Below, piece by piece: positions 49,281 through 62,160 of a DNA stretch of 64,000 bases (position 1 is the first letter of the stretch; each line of letters opens with the position of its first letter). Below the pieces are notes generated by a model, which had not been told where the DNA came from, searched no databases, and saw nothing but the letters and a program-made list of their open reading frames with translations. Made by a program: the position numbers and the translations under genes. This DNA is from Nomia melanderi (lineage: Eukaryota > Arthropoda > Insecta > Hymenoptera > Halictidae): the NCBI RefSeq assembly GCF_051020985.1, contig NW_027475141.1, forward strand, positions 2,418,001 to 2,482,000, written 5' to 3'.

Positions 49281-52200
49281 GAGACATCACCAGATATATA
49301 TTGGATTTTCCCCTGTCCCTGAGTGTCCGGCCCCATGAGACTGTGGTTTTCTCGGCCCCTGGTGGTCCGAGGTCGTTCCCGCTGCACAGATTCATGAGCC
49401 AGGGCCTCCCGCAGACAATTCACTTTGGTTTCTTGCGCTATCTGTAATAGCACCCGAGATATCACCAGATATATGCTGGATTTTTCCCTGACCCTGAGTG
49501 TCCGGCCCCATGAGACGTGGTTTTCTCGGCCCCTGGTGGTGCGAGGTCGTTAACGCTGCCCAGATTCATGCGGCAGGGCCTCCTACAGACAATACACTTT
49601 GATTTATTGCGCTATCTGTAATAGCACCCGAGATATCACCAGATATATATTGGATTTTCCCCTGACCCTGAGTGTCCGGCCCATGAGACGGTGATTTTCT
49701 CGGCCCCTGGTGGTCCGAGGTCGTTCCCGCAGCACAGAATCATGCGCCAGGGCTTCCTGCAGACAATGCACTTTGATTTAAGGCGCTATCTCTAATAGCA
49801 CCCGAGAAATCACCAGATATATATTGGATTTTCCCCTGACCCTGAGTGTCCAGCCCCATGACACGGTGGTTTTCTCGGCCCCTGGTGGTCCGAGGTGGTT
49901 CCCGCTGCACAGATTCATGAGCCAGGGCCTCCTGCAGATTATTCACTTTGGTTTATTGCGCTATCTGTAATAGCACCCAAGATATCACCTGATATATATT
50001 GGATTTTCCCCTGACCCTGAGTGTCCGGACCCATGAGACGGTGGTTTTCTCGGCCCCTGGAGGTCCGAGGTCGTTCCCGCTGGCCAGATTCATGCGCCAG
50101 GTCCTCCTACAGACAATGCACTTTGATTTATTGCGCTATCAGTAATAGCACCCGAGATATCACCAGATATATATGTGATTTTTCCCTGACCCTGAGTGTC
50201 CGGCCCCATGAGACGGTGGTTTTCTCGGCCCCTGGGGGTCCGAGGTCGTTCCCGCTGCACAGATTCATGCGCCAGGGCCTCCTGCAGATAATTCATATTG
50301 GATTATTGCGCTATCTCTAATAGCACCCAAAACATCACCAGATATATATTGGATTTTTCCCTGACCCTGAGTGTCCGGCCCCATGAGACTGTGGTTTTCT
50401 CGGACCCTGGTGGTCCGAAGTCGTTCCCGCTGCCCAGATTCATGAGCCAGAGCCTCCTACAGAAAATGCACTTTGATTTATTGCGCTATCTGTAATAGCA
50501 CCCGAGATATCACCAGATATATATTGGATTTTCCCCTGACCCTGAGTGTCCGGCCCCATGAGACGGTGGTTTTCTCGGCCCCTGGTGGTCCGAGGTCGTT
50601 CCTGCTGCACAGATTCATGAGCCAGGGCCTCTTGCAGAAAATTCACTTTGGTTTATTGCGCTATCAGTAATAGCACCCGAGATATCGCCAGATATATATT
50701 GGATTTTTCCCTGACCCTGAGTGTCTGACCCCATGAGACGGTGGTTGTCTCGGCCCCTGGTGGTCCGAGGTCGTTCCCGCTGCACAGTTTCATGCGCCTG
50801 GGCCTCCTGCAGACAATTCACTTTGGTTTATTGCGCTATCTCTAATAGCACCCGACATATCACCAGATATATATTGGATTTTTCCCCGACCCTGTGTGTT
50901 CAGCCCCATGAGACGGTGGTTTTCTTGGCCCCTGGTGATCCGAGGTCGTTCCCGCTGCACAGATTCATGCGCCAGGGCCTCCTACAGACAATGCACTTTG
51001 GTTTATTGCGCTATCTGTAATAGCACCCGAGATATCACCAGATATATGCTGGATTTTTACATGACCTTGGGTGGCGGATTCCGAATATCTGTAATTTCCT
51101 CGGCCCCTGGTGGTCCGAGGTCGTTCCTGCTGCACAGATTCATTCGCCAGTGCCAACTACAGACAATGCTCTTTGATTTATTGCGCTATTTCTAATAGCA
51201 CCCGAGATATCACCAGATATATATTGGATTTTTCCATGACCCCGAGCGTCCGGCCCCATGAGACTGTGGTTTTCTCAGCCCCTGGTGGTCCGTGGTCGTT
51301 CCCGCTGCACAGATTCATGCGCCAGGGCCTCCTGCAGACAATTCACTTTGGTTTATTGCGCTATCTCTAATAGCACCCGAGATATCACCAGATATATATT
51401 AGATTTTCCCCTGACCCTGAGTGTCCGGCACCATGAGACTGTGGTTTTCTCCGTCCCTGGTGGTCCGAGATCGTTCCCGCTGCACAGACTCATGCGCCAG
51501 GGCCTCCTACAGACAATGAACTTTGATTTATTGCGCTATCTGAAATAGCACCCGAGATATCACCAGATATATATAGGATTTTTCCCTGACCCTGCGTGTC
51601 CGGCCCCATGAGACGGTGGTTTTCTCGGCCCCTGGTTGTCCGAGGTCGTTCCCGCTGCACAGATTCATGCGACAGGGCCTCCTGCAGATAATTCACATTG
51701 GTTTATTGCGCTATCTCTAATAGCACCCGAGATATCACCAGATATATATTGGATTTTTCCCTGACCCTGAGTGTCCGGCCCCATGAGACAGTGGTTTTGT
51801 CGGCCCCTGGTGGTCCGAGGTCGTTCCTGCTGCACAGATGCATGCGCGAGGGCCTCCTGCACATAATTCACTTTGGTTTATTGCGCTATCTCTAATAGCA
51901 CCCGAGATATCACCAGATATATATTGGATTTTTCCCTGACCCTGAGTGTCCGGCCCCATGAAACGATGGTTTTGTCGGCCCCTGGTGGTCCGAGGTCGTT
52001 CCTGCTGCACAGATGCATGCGCGAGGGCCTCCTGCAGATAATTCACTTTGGTTTATTGCGCTATCTCTAATAGCACCCGAGATATCACCAGATATATATT
52101 GGATTTTCCCCTGACCCTGAGTGTCCGGCCCCATGAGACGGTGGTTTTCCCGGCCCCTGGTGGTCCGAGGTCGTTCCCGCTGCACAGATTCATGAGCCAG

Positions 52201-52603
52201 GGCCTCTTGCAGAAAATTCACTTTGGTTTATTGCGCTATCAGTAATAGCACCCGAGATATCGCCAGATATATATTGGATTTTTCCCTGACCCTGAGTGTC
52301 CGGCCCCATGAGACAGTGGTTTTCTCGGCCCCTGGTTGTCCGAGGTCGTTCCCGGTGCACAGATTCATGCGCCAGGACCTCCTACAGAGAATGCACTTTG
52401 ATTTATTGCGCTATCTGTAATAGCGCCCGAGATATCACCAGATATATATTGGATTTTTCCCTGACCCTGAGTGTCCGGCCCCAGGAGACGGTGGTTTTCT
52501 CGGCCCCTGGTGGTCCGAAGTCGTTCCCGCTGCACAGATTCGGGCGCCAGGGACTCCTACAGACAATGCACCTTGATTTATTGCGCTATCTCTAATAGCA
52601 CCC
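49281..52603 (+). repeat. HOR C unit 2 (19 monomers, 3,323 bp)
   Basis: Collinear with unit 1 at offset 3,498 up to about 50,200, then at offset 3,323, because one 175-bp monomer is missing. Only a few substitutions separate the units, for example CGAGGTGGTTCCC (49,893), TTCATATTGG (50,292), CTGCACATAATTC (51,859), TTTTCCCGGCC (52,146) and GATTCGGGCGCC (52,538). It ends where unit 1 has GAGACATC and this copy has GAGATATC. Confidence 0.92.
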
Positions 52604-54746
52604 GAGATATCACCAGATATATATTGGCTTTTTCCCTGACCCTGAGTGTCCGGCCCCATGAGACGGTGGTTTTCTCGGCCCCTGGTGGTCCGAGGTCGTT
52701 CCCGCTGCACAGATTCATGCACCAGGGCCTCCTGCAGATAATTCACTTTGGTTTATTGCTCTATCTGTAATAGCACCCGAGATATCACCACATATATATT
52801 GGATTTTTCCCTGACCCTGAGCGTCCGGCCCCACGAGTCGGTGGTTTTCTCGGCCCCTGGTGGTCCGAGGTCGATCCCGCTGCACAGATTCATGCACCAG
52901 GGCCTCCTGCAGATAAATCACTTTGGTTTATTGCTCTATCTGTAATAGCACCCGAGATATCACCACATATATATTGGATTTTTCCCTGACCCTGAGTGCC
53001 CGGCCCCATGAGACGGTGGTTTTCTCGGCCCCTGGTGGTCCGAGGTCGTTCCCGCTGCACAGGTTCGTGCGCCAGGGCCTCCTGCAGACAATGCACTTTG
53101 ATTTATTGCGCTATCTGTAATAGAACCCGAGATATCACCAGATATATATTGGATTTTTCCCTGACCCTGAGTGTCAGGCCCCATGAGACGGTGGTTTTCT
53201 CGGCCCCTGGAGGTGCGAGGTCGTTCCGGCTTCACAGATTCATGCGCCAGGGCATCCTGCAGACAATGCACCTTGATTTATCGCGCTATCTGTAATAGAA
53301 CCCGAGATATTACCAGATACATATTGGATTTTTCCCTGACCCCGAGTGCCCGGCCCCATGTGTCGGTGGTTTTCTCGGCCCCTGGTGGTCCGAGGTCGTT
53401 CCCGCTGCACAGATTCATTCGCCAGTGCCTCCTACAGACAATGCACTTTGATTTATTGCCCTATCTCTAATAGCGCCCGACATATCACCAGATATATATT
53501 GGATTTTTGCCTGACCCTGACAGTCCGGCCCCATGAGACGGTGATTTTCACGGCCCCTGGTGGTCCGAGGTCGTTCCCGCTGAAAGAATCATGCGCCAGG
53601 GCTTCCTGCAGATAATTCACTTTGGTTTATTGCGCTATCTCTAATAGCACCCGAGATATCACCAGATATATATTGTATTTTTCCCTGACCCTGAGTGTCC
53701 GGCCCCATGTGTCGGTGGTTTTCTCGGCCCCTAGTGGTCCGAGGTCGTTCCTGCTGCACAGATTCATTCGCCAGTGCCTCCTACAGACAATGCACTTTGA
53801 TTTATTGCCCTATCTCTAATAGCACCCGAGATATCACCAGATATATATTGGATTTTTCCCTGACCCTGACAGTCCGGCCCCATGTGCCGGTGGTTTTCTC
53901 GGCCCCTGGAGGTCCGAGGTCGTTCCTGCTGCACAGATTCATTCGCCAGTGCCTCCTACAGACAATGCACTTTGATTTATTGCGCTATCTCTAATAGCAC
54001 CCGAGATATCACCAGATATATATTGGATTTTCCCCTGACCCTGAGTGTCCGGCCCCATGTGTCGGTGGCTTGCTCGGACCCTGGTGGTCGGAGGTCGTTC
54101 CCGCTGCACATATTCATGCGTCAGGGCCTCCTGCAGATAATTCACTTTGGTTTATTGCGCTGTCTCTAATAGCCCCCGAGATATCACCAGATATATATTG
54201 GATTTTTCCCTGAACCTAAGTGTCCGGCCACATGAGACGGTGGTTCTCTCGGGCCCTGGTGGTCCGAGGTCGTTCCCGCTGCACAGATTCATGCGCCAGG
54301 GTCTCCTGCATACAATGCAATTCGATTTATTGCGCTATCTGTAATAGCACCCCAGATATCACAAGATATATATTGGATTTTTCCCTGACCCTGAGTGTCA
54401 GGCCCCATGAGACGGTGGTTTTCTCGGCCCCTGGTGGTCCGAGATCGTTCCCGCTGCACAGGTTCATGCGCCAGGGCCTCCTGCAGACAATGCACTTTGA
54501 TTTATTGCGCTATCTGTAATAGCACCCGAGATAGTACCACATATATGCAAGATTTTTACATGACTTTGGGTGACGGATACCGAATATCTGTAAGTTTCTC
54601 GGCCCCTGGAGTGCCGAGGTCGTTGCTGCTGCACAGATTCATGCTCCAGGGCCTCCTGCAGATAATTCACTTTGGATTATCGCGCTATCTCTAATAGCAC
54701 CCGAGATATCACCAGATATATATTGGATTTTTCCCTGACCCTGAGT
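52604..54746 (+). repeat. Last direct-orientation monomers
   Basis: About twelve monomers between HOR C and the orientation switch, not part of a HOR. Two consecutive ones (52,748 and 52,923) share TTTATTGCTCTATCTG and CACCACATATATATTGG. Others have AATAGAACCCGAG (53,121 and 53,296) or CCATGTGTCGG or CCATGTGCCGG with ATTCATTCGCCAGTGCC (53,356-53,960). The final complete monomer contains a type B cassette (54,553) with an unusual left flank, GATAGTACCACATATATGC. Confidence 0.85.
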
Positions 54747-54810
54747 GTCCGGCCCCATGAGACCTCGGGCCACCAGGGGCCGAGAAAACCACCGTCTCAT
54801 GTGGCCGGAC
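54747..54810. other. Orientation-switch junction with near-palindrome
   Basis: A direct monomer stops after CCCCATGAGAC and continues as CTCGGGCCACCAGGGGCC, which belongs to the opposite strand of the same monomer. The bases GAC (54,761-54,763) fit both sides, so the join has about 3 bp of microhomology. The 17-mer at 54,747-54,763 is the reverse complement of 54,794-54,810 with one mismatch, leaving a 30-base spacer. Because both flanks are the same satellite, the arms extend for kilobases as an imperfect inverted repeat. The spacer holds a short CTCGG...CCGAG stem. A fold-back or inversion is the likely origin; an assembly error is the main alternative. Confidence 0.95.
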
Positions 54811-56089
54811 ACTCAGGGTCAGGGGAAAATCCAGTATATATCAGGTGGTATCTCGGGTGCTATTAGAGATAGCGCGATAAATCAAAGTGCATTGTCTGCA
54901 GGAGGCCCTGGCGCATGAATCTGTGCAGCAGCAACGACGTCGGACCACCAGGATCCAAGAAAATTACAGATTTTCGGTATCCGTCACCCAAGGTCATGTA
55001 AAAATCCAGGATGTATCTGATGATATCTCGGGTGCTATTAGAGATAGCGCAATAAATTAAAGTGCATTATCTGTAGAAGGCCCTGGCGCATGAATCTGTA
55101 CAGCAGGAACGACATCGGACCACCAGGAGCCGAGAAAATTACAGATTTTCTGTACCCGTCACCCAATGTCATGTAAAAATCCAGCATATATCTGGTGATA
55201 TCTCGGGTTCTATTACAGGTAGCGCAATGAATCAAAGTGCATTGTCTCTAGGAGGCCCTGGCGCATGAATCTGTGCAGCGGGAACGACGTCCTACCACCA
55301 GGGTCCGAGAAAACCACCGTCACATGGGGCCGGACTCTCAGGGTCAGGAGAAAATCCAATATATATCTGGTGATATCTCGGGTTCTATTACAGATAGCGC
55401 GATAAATCAAAGTGCGTTGTCTGCCGGAGGCCCTGGCGCATCAATCTGTGCAGCGGGATCGACCTCGGATCACTAGGGGTCGAGAAAACCACCGACACAT
55501 GGGGCCGGACACACAGGGTCAGGCAAAAATCCAATATATATCTGGTGATATCTCGGGTGCTATTAGAGATAGCGCAATAAACCAAAGTGCATTGTCCGTA
55601 TGAGGCCCTTGCGCATGCATCAGTACAGTAGGAACGACATCGGACCACCAGGAGCCGAGAAAATTACAGATTTTCTGTACCCGTCACCCAATGTCATGTA
55701 AAAATCCAGCATATATCTGGTGATATCTCGGGTTCTATTACAGATAGCGCAATAAATCAAAGTGCATTGTCTGTAGGAGGCCCTGGCGCATGAATCTGTG
55801 CAGCGGGAACGACGTCCTACCACCAGGGTCCGAGAAAACCACAGTCTCATTGGGCCGGACTCTCAGGTTCAGGGGAACATCCAATATATATCTGGTGATA
55901 TCTCGGGTGCTATTACCGATAGCGCAATAAACCAAAGTGAATTATCTGCAGGGGGCCCTGGCGCATGAATCCGTGCTGCGAAAACGACCTCGGACCACCA
56001 GGGACCGAGAAAACCACCGACACATGGTGCCGGTCACCCATGGTCATGTAAAAATCCAGGATAGATCTGATGATATCTCGGGTGCTATT

Positions 56090-56700
56090 AGAGATAGCGC
56101 GATAAATTAAAGTGCATTGTCTGCATAAGGCCCTTGCGCATGAATCTGTGCAGCAGCAACGACCTCGGCCCTCCAGGGGCCGAGAAACTTACAGATTTTC
56201 GGTATCCTTCACCCAAAGTCATGTAAAAATCTTGCATATATGTGGTACTTTCTCGGGTGCTATTACAGATAGCGCAATAAATCAAAGTGCATTGTCTGCA
56301 GGAGGCCCTGGCGCATGAACCTGTGCAGCGGGAACGATCTCGGACCACCAGGGGCCCAGAAAACCACCGTCTCATGGGGCCTGACACTCAGGGTCAGGGG
56401 AAAATCCAATATATATGTGGTGATATCTCGGGTGCTATTACAGATAGAGAAATAAACCAAAGTGATTTATCTGCAGGAGGCCCTGGTGCATGAATCTGTG
56501 CAGCGGGATCGACCTCGGACCACCAGGGGCCGAGAAAACCACCGACTCGTGGGGCCGGACACTCAGGGTCAGGGAAAAATCCAATATATATGTGGTGATA
56601 TCTCGGGTGCTATTACAGATAGAGCAATAAACCAAAGTGAATTATCTGCAGGAGGCCCTGGTGCATGAATCTGTGCAGCGGGAACGACCTCGGACCACCA
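56090..56700 (-). repeat. Inverted counterpart of 52.7-54.7 kb monomers
   Basis: Read on the minus strand, about 56,700 to 56,440 is almost identical to 52,715-52,945, and about 56,390 to 56,090 resembles 54,430-54,690, including the rare GTACC(A)CATATATGCAAG type B flank. The monomer between them combines marks of the 52,890-type and the 54,290-type. The inverted arm thus holds this segment with the intervening eight or so monomers removed. It ties the inverted block to the sequence next to the junction. Confidence 0.8.
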
Positions 56701-57299
56701 GGGGTCGAGAAAACATCGTCTCACGGGGCCGGACACTCAGGGTCAGGGAAAAATCAAATGTATATCTGGTGATATCTCGGGTGCTATTAGAGATAGCGCA
56801 ATAAATCAAAGTGGATTGTCCGGAGGAGGCCCTTCCGCTTGAATCTGTGCAGCAGGAACGACGTAGGACCACCAGGGGCCGAGAAAATTACAGATTTTCG
56901 GTGTCCGTCACACAAAGTCATGTAAAAATCCAGCATATATATGTTGCTTTCTCGGGTGCTATTACAGATAGCGCGATAAATCAAAGTGAATTATCTGCAG
57001 GAGGCCCTGGCGCATGCATCTGTGCAGCGGGAACGACCTCGGACCACCAGGGACCGAGAAAACCACCGTCTCATGGGGCCGGACACTCAGGGTCAGGGAA
57101 AAATCCAATATATATCTGGTGACATCTCGGGTGCTATTAGAGATCAAGCAATAAACCAGAGTGAATTATCTGCAGGAGGCCCTGGCGCATGCATTTGTGC
57201 AGCGGGAACGACCTCGGACCACCAGGGGCCAAGAAAACCACCGTCTCACGGGGCCGGACACTCAGGGTCAGGGAAAAATCAAATATATATCTGGTGATA

Positions 57300-58035
57300 T
57301 CTCGGGTACTATTAGAGATAGCGCAATAAATCAAAGTGGATTGTCCGGAGGAGGCCCTTGCGCTTGAATCTGTTTAGCAGGAACGACGTAGGACCACCAG
57401 GGGCCGAGAAAATTACAGATTTTCGGTATCCGTCACCCAATGACATGTAAAAATCCAGCATATATCTGGTGATATCTCGGGTGCTATAAGAGATAGCGCG
57501 ATAAACCAAAGTGCATTGTCTGCAGGAGGCCCTGGTGCATGAATCTGTGCAGCGGGAACGACCTCGGACCACCAGGGGCCGAGAAAACCACCGACACATG
57601 GGGCCGTACTGTCAGGGCCAGGGAAAGATCCAATATATATCTGGTGATATCTCGGGTGCTATTAGAGATAGCGCAATAAGCCAAAGTGCATTGTCTGCGG
57701 GAGGCCCTGGCGCATGAATCTGTGCTGCGGGATCCACCTCGGTCCACCAGGGGCCGAGAATACTACCGTCTCATGGGGCTGGTCACTCAGGGTCAGGGAA
57801 AAATCCAATATATATCTGGTGATATCTCGGGTACTATTAGAGATAGCGCAATAAATCAAAGTGGATTGTCCGGAGGAGGCCCTTGCGCTTGAATCTGTTT
57901 AGCAGGAACGACGTAGGACCACCAGGGGCCGAGAAAATTACAGATTTTCGGTATCCGTCACCCAATGACATGTAAAAATCCAGCATATATCTGGTGATAT
58001 CTCGGGTGCTATAAGAGATAGCGCGATAAACCAAA
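57300..58035 (-). repeat. 3-monomer duplication (525 bp)
   Basis: GCTTGAATCTGTTTAGCAGG, GAACGACGTAGGACC and CACCCAATGACATG recur at about 57,361 and 57,886, offset 525. Both copies include a type B monomer. A diverged third relative lies near 56,828 (CCGCTTGAATCTGTGCAGC). Confidence 0.83.
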
Positions 58036-58369
58036 GTGCATTGTCTGCAGGAGGCCCTGGCGCATGAATCTGTGCAGCAGGAACGACCTTGGACAACCAG
58101 GGACCGAGAAAATTACAGATTTTCGGTATCCGTCACCCAAGGTCTTGTAAAAATCCAGCATATATCTGGTGATATCTCGGGTGCTATTAGAGAAAGGGCA
58201 ATAAACCAAAGTGAGTTATCTGGAGGAGGCCCTGACGCAGGCATCTGTGCAGCGGGAGCGACCTCGGACCACCAGGGGTCGAGAGAACCACCGTCTCATG
58301 GGGCCGGACACTCAGGGTCAGGGGAAAATCCAATGTATATCTGGTGATATCTCGGGTGCTATTAAAGAT

Positions 58370-58960
58370 AGCGCAATAAATCAAAGTGCATTGTCTGCAG
58401 GAGGCCTCGGCGCATGATTCTGTGCAGCAGGATCGACCTCGGACAACCAGGAACCGAGAAAACCACCGACACATGGGGCCGGACACCCAAGGTCATGTAA
58501 AAACCCAGGATGTATCTGATGATATCTCGGGTGCTATTAGAGATAGCGCAATAAATCAATGTGCACGGTCCGTAGGAGGCCCGTGCGCAAGTATCTGTGC
58601 AGCAGGAACGACATCGGAACTCCAGGGGCCGAGAGAACCACCGTCTCATGGGGCCGGACACTCAGGGACAGGGGAAAATCCAATGTATATCTGGTGATAT
58701 CTCGGGTGCTATTAGAGATAGCGCAATAAATCAAAGTGCATTGTCTGCAGGAGGCCTTGGCGCATGAATCTGTGCAGCAGGATCGACCTCGGACCAACAG
58801 GGGTCGAGAGAACCACCGTCTCATGGGGCCGGACACCCAAGGTCATGTAAAAAACCAGGATGTATCTGATGATATCTCGGGTGCTATTAGAGATAGCGCA
58901 ATAAATCAAAGTGCACTGTCCGTAGGAGGCCCTTGCGCATGTATCTGTGCAGCAGGAACG
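58370..58960 (-). repeat. 2-monomer duplication with A/B hybrids
   Basis: GGACACCCAAGGTCATG (type A running directly into type B), followed by AAACCCAGGATG or AAAACCAGGATG and GTATCTGATGATATCTCGG, occurs at about 58,484 and 58,834, offset 350. The same hybrid recurs near 61,284. A forward-strand counterpart is at 3,966-4,015. Confidence 0.82.
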
Positions 58961-59189
58961 ACATCGGAACACCAGGGACCGAGAAAATTACAGATTTTCG
59001 GTATCCGTCATCCAAAGACACGTAAAAATCCAGAATATATATGGAGCTCTCTCGGGTGCTATTACAGATAGCGCATTAAATCAAAGTGCATTGTCTGTGG
59101 GAGGCCCTGGCGCATGAATCTGGGCAGCGGGAACGAAGACGGACCACCAGGGGCCGAGAAAACCACCGTCTCATGGGGCCGGACACTCA

Positions 59190-62160
59190 GGGTCGGTTGA
59201 AAAATTCAATATATATCTGGTGATATCACGGGTGCTCTTACAGATAGCGCACTAAGCCAAAGTGAATTATCAGCAGCGGGCCCTGGCGCATGAATCTGTG
59301 CAGCGGGAACGACCTCGGACCACCAGGGGCCGAGAAAACCACCGACACATGGGGCCGGACACCCAAGGTCAGGGAAAATCCAATATGTATCTGGTGATAT
59401 CTCGTGTGCTATTAGAGTTATCGCAATAAATCAAAGTGCACTGTCCGTAGGAGGCTCTTGCTCATGAACCTGTGCAGCAGGAACGACATCGGGCCACCAG
59501 GGGCCGAGAAAACCACCGTCACATGGGGCCGGACACTTAGGGTCAGGGGAAAATCCAATATATATCTGGTGATATCTCGGGTGCTGTTAGAGATAGCGCA
59601 ATAAATCAAAGTGCATTGTCTGTAGGAGGCCCTGGCGCATGAATCTGGGCAGCGGGAACGACCTCGGACCACCAGGGGCCGAGAGAACCACCGTCTCATG
59701 GGGCCGGACACTCAGGGTCATGGGAAAATCCAATATATGTGTGGTGATATCTCGGGTGCTATTAGAGATAGCATAATAAACCAAAGTGAATTATCTGGAG
59801 GAGGCCCTGGCGCAGGCATCTGTGCAGCAGGGACGACCTCGGACCACCAGGGGTCGAGAAAGCCACAGACTCATGGGGCCGGACACTCAGGGACAGGGGA
59901 AAATCCAATATATATCTGGTGATATCTCGGGTGCTATTAGAGATAGCGCAATAAATCAAAGTGCATTGTCTGTAGGACGCCCTGGCGCATGAATCTGGGC
60001 AGCGGGAACGACCTCGGACCACCAGGGGCCGAGAAAATTACAGATTTTCGGTATCCGTCACCCAAGGTCATGTAAAAATCTAGCATATATCTGGTGATAT
60101 CTCGGGTACTATTTGAGATAGCGCAATAAAGCAAAGTGCATTGTCTGAAGCAGGCCCTGGCGCATGAATCTGTGCTGCGGGAACGATCTCGGACCACCAG
60201 GGGCCGAGAAAACCACCGTCTCATGGGGCCGGACACTCAGGGTCGGTTGAAAAATTCAATATATATCTGGTGATATCTCGGGTGCTATTACCCGATAGGG
60301 CAATAAATCAAAGTGCATTGTCTGTAGGAGGCCCTGGCGCATGAATCTGTGCAGCAGGGACTACCTCGGAACACCAGGGGCCGAGAAAACCACCGTCTCA
60401 TGGGGCCGGACACTCAGGGTCAGGGAAAAATCCAATATATATCTGGTGATATCTCGGGTGCTATTACCTGATAGCGCAATAAATCAAAGTGCATTTTCTG
60501 CAGGAGGCCCTGGCGCAAGCATCTGTGCAGCGGGAACGACCTCGGACCACCAGGGGTCGAGAAAAACACCGTCTCATGGGGCCGGACACTCAGGGTCGGG
60601 GAAGAATCCAATATATATCTGGTGATATCTCGGGTGCTATTACAGATAGCGCACTAAACCAAAGTGAATTATCTGCAGCGGGCCCTGTCGCATGAATCTG
60701 TGCAGCGGGAACGACCTCGGACCACCAGGGCCCGAGAAAACCACCGACACATGGGGCCGGACACCCAAGGTCAGGGGAAAATCCAATATGTATCTGGAGA
60801 TATCTCGTGTGCTATTAGAGTTATCGCAATAAATCAAAGTGCACTGTCCGTAGGAGGCCCTTGCTCATGAATCTGTGCAGCAGGAACGACATCGGACCAC
60901 CAGGGGCCGAGAAAACCACCGTCACATGGGGCCGGACACTCAGGGTCAGGGGAAAATCCAATGTATATCTGGTGATATCTCGGGTGCTATTAGAGATAGC
61001 GCAATAAATCAAAGTGCATTGTCTGTAGGAGGCCCTGGCGCATGAATCTGTGCAGCAGGAACTACCTCGGAACACCAGGGGCCGAGAAAACCACCGTCTC
61101 ATGGGGCCGGACACTCAGGGTCAGGGAAAAATCCAATATATATCTGGTGATATCTCGGGTGCTATTACAGATAGCGCACTAAACCAAAGTGAATTATCTG
61201 CAGCGGGCCCTGGCGCATGAATCTGTGCAGCGGGAACGACCTCGGACCACCAGGGCCCGAGAAAACCACCGACACATGGGGCCGGACACCCAAGGTCATG
61301 TAAAAACCCAGGATGTATCTGATGATATCTCGGGTGCTATTAGAGATAGCGCAATAAATCAAAGTGCACTGTCCGTAGGAGGCCCTTGCGCATGAATCTG
61401 TGCAGCAGGAGCGACATCGGAACACCAGGGGCCGAGAAAATTACAGATTTTCGGTATCCGTCACCCAAAGACATGTAAAAATCCAGCATATATATGGAGC
61501 TTTCTCGGGTGCTATTACAGATAGCGCATTAAATCAAAGTGCATTGTCTGTAGGAGGCCCTGGCGCATGAATCTGTGCAGCAGGGACTACCTCGGACCAC
61601 TAGGGGCCGAGAAAACCACCGTCTCATGGGGCCGGACACTCAGGGTCGGTTGAAAAATTCAATATATATCTGGTGATATCTCGGGTGCTATTACCCGATA
61701 GGGCAATAAATCAAAGTGCATTGTCTGTAGGAGGCCCTGGCGCATGAATCTGTGCAGCAGGAACTACCTCGGAACACCAGGGGCCGAGAAAACCACCGTC
61801 TCATGGGGACGGACACTCAGGGTCAGGGAAAAATCCAATATATATCTGGTGATATCTCGGGTACTATTACCTGATAGCGCAATAAATCAAAGTGCATTTT
61901 CTGCAGGAGGCCCTGGCGCAGGCATCTGTGCAGCGGGAACGACCTCGGACCACCAGGGGTCGAGAAAAACACAGTCTCATGGGGCCGGACACTCAGGGTC
62001 GGGGAAAAATCCAATATATATCTGGTGATATCTGGGGTGCTATTACAGATAGCGCACTAAACCAAAGTGAAGTATCTGCAGCGGGCCCTGGCGCATGAAT
62101 CTGTGCAGCGGGAACGACCTCGGACCACCAGGGCCCGAGAAAACCACCGACACATGGGGC
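59190..62160 (-). repeat. 8-monomer HOR, about 1,403 bp
   Basis: Matches at offset 1,403 link 59,235-59,680 with 60,638-61,083 (CGCACTAA(G/A)CCAAAGTG, TATTAGAGTTATCGC, GCTCATGAA) and 60,205-60,757 with 61,608-62,160 (GGTCGGTTGAAAAATTC, TATTACCCGATAGGGC, TATTACCTGATAGCGC). The three bases above 8 x 175 are small insertions such as the extra base in TTACCCGATAGGG. The order is imperfect, so the units are mosaic. Confidence 0.83.

Larger units (their letters stand above)
1..54763 (+). repeat. 175-bp satellite array, direct orientation
   Basis: About 313 head-to-tail monomers with a period of 175 bp, seen for example as GATATC at 115 and again at 290. Recurring landmarks within each monomer, in order, are TTATTGCGCTATCT, TAATAGCACCCGAGATATC, an ATATATATTGGATTTTT tract, CCCTGACCCTGAGTGTCC, CCCCATGAGACGGTGG, CTCGGCCCCTGGTGGTCC, GTCGTTCCCGCTGCACAG, ATGCGCCAGGGCCTCCT, and either GCAGATAATTCAC or ACAGACAATGCAC. 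No unique or foreign sequence interrupts the array. Monomer length and head-to-tail order are typical of centromeric or pericentromeric satellites; that location is inferred, not shown. Reading frames on either strand are by-products of the repeat. Confidence 0.99.

Noticed and set aside
54747..54810. Rho-independent terminator at the junction hairpin
   Set aside because: The stem-loop comes from the meeting of inverted satellite arms, has no adjoining T run and no gene before it.
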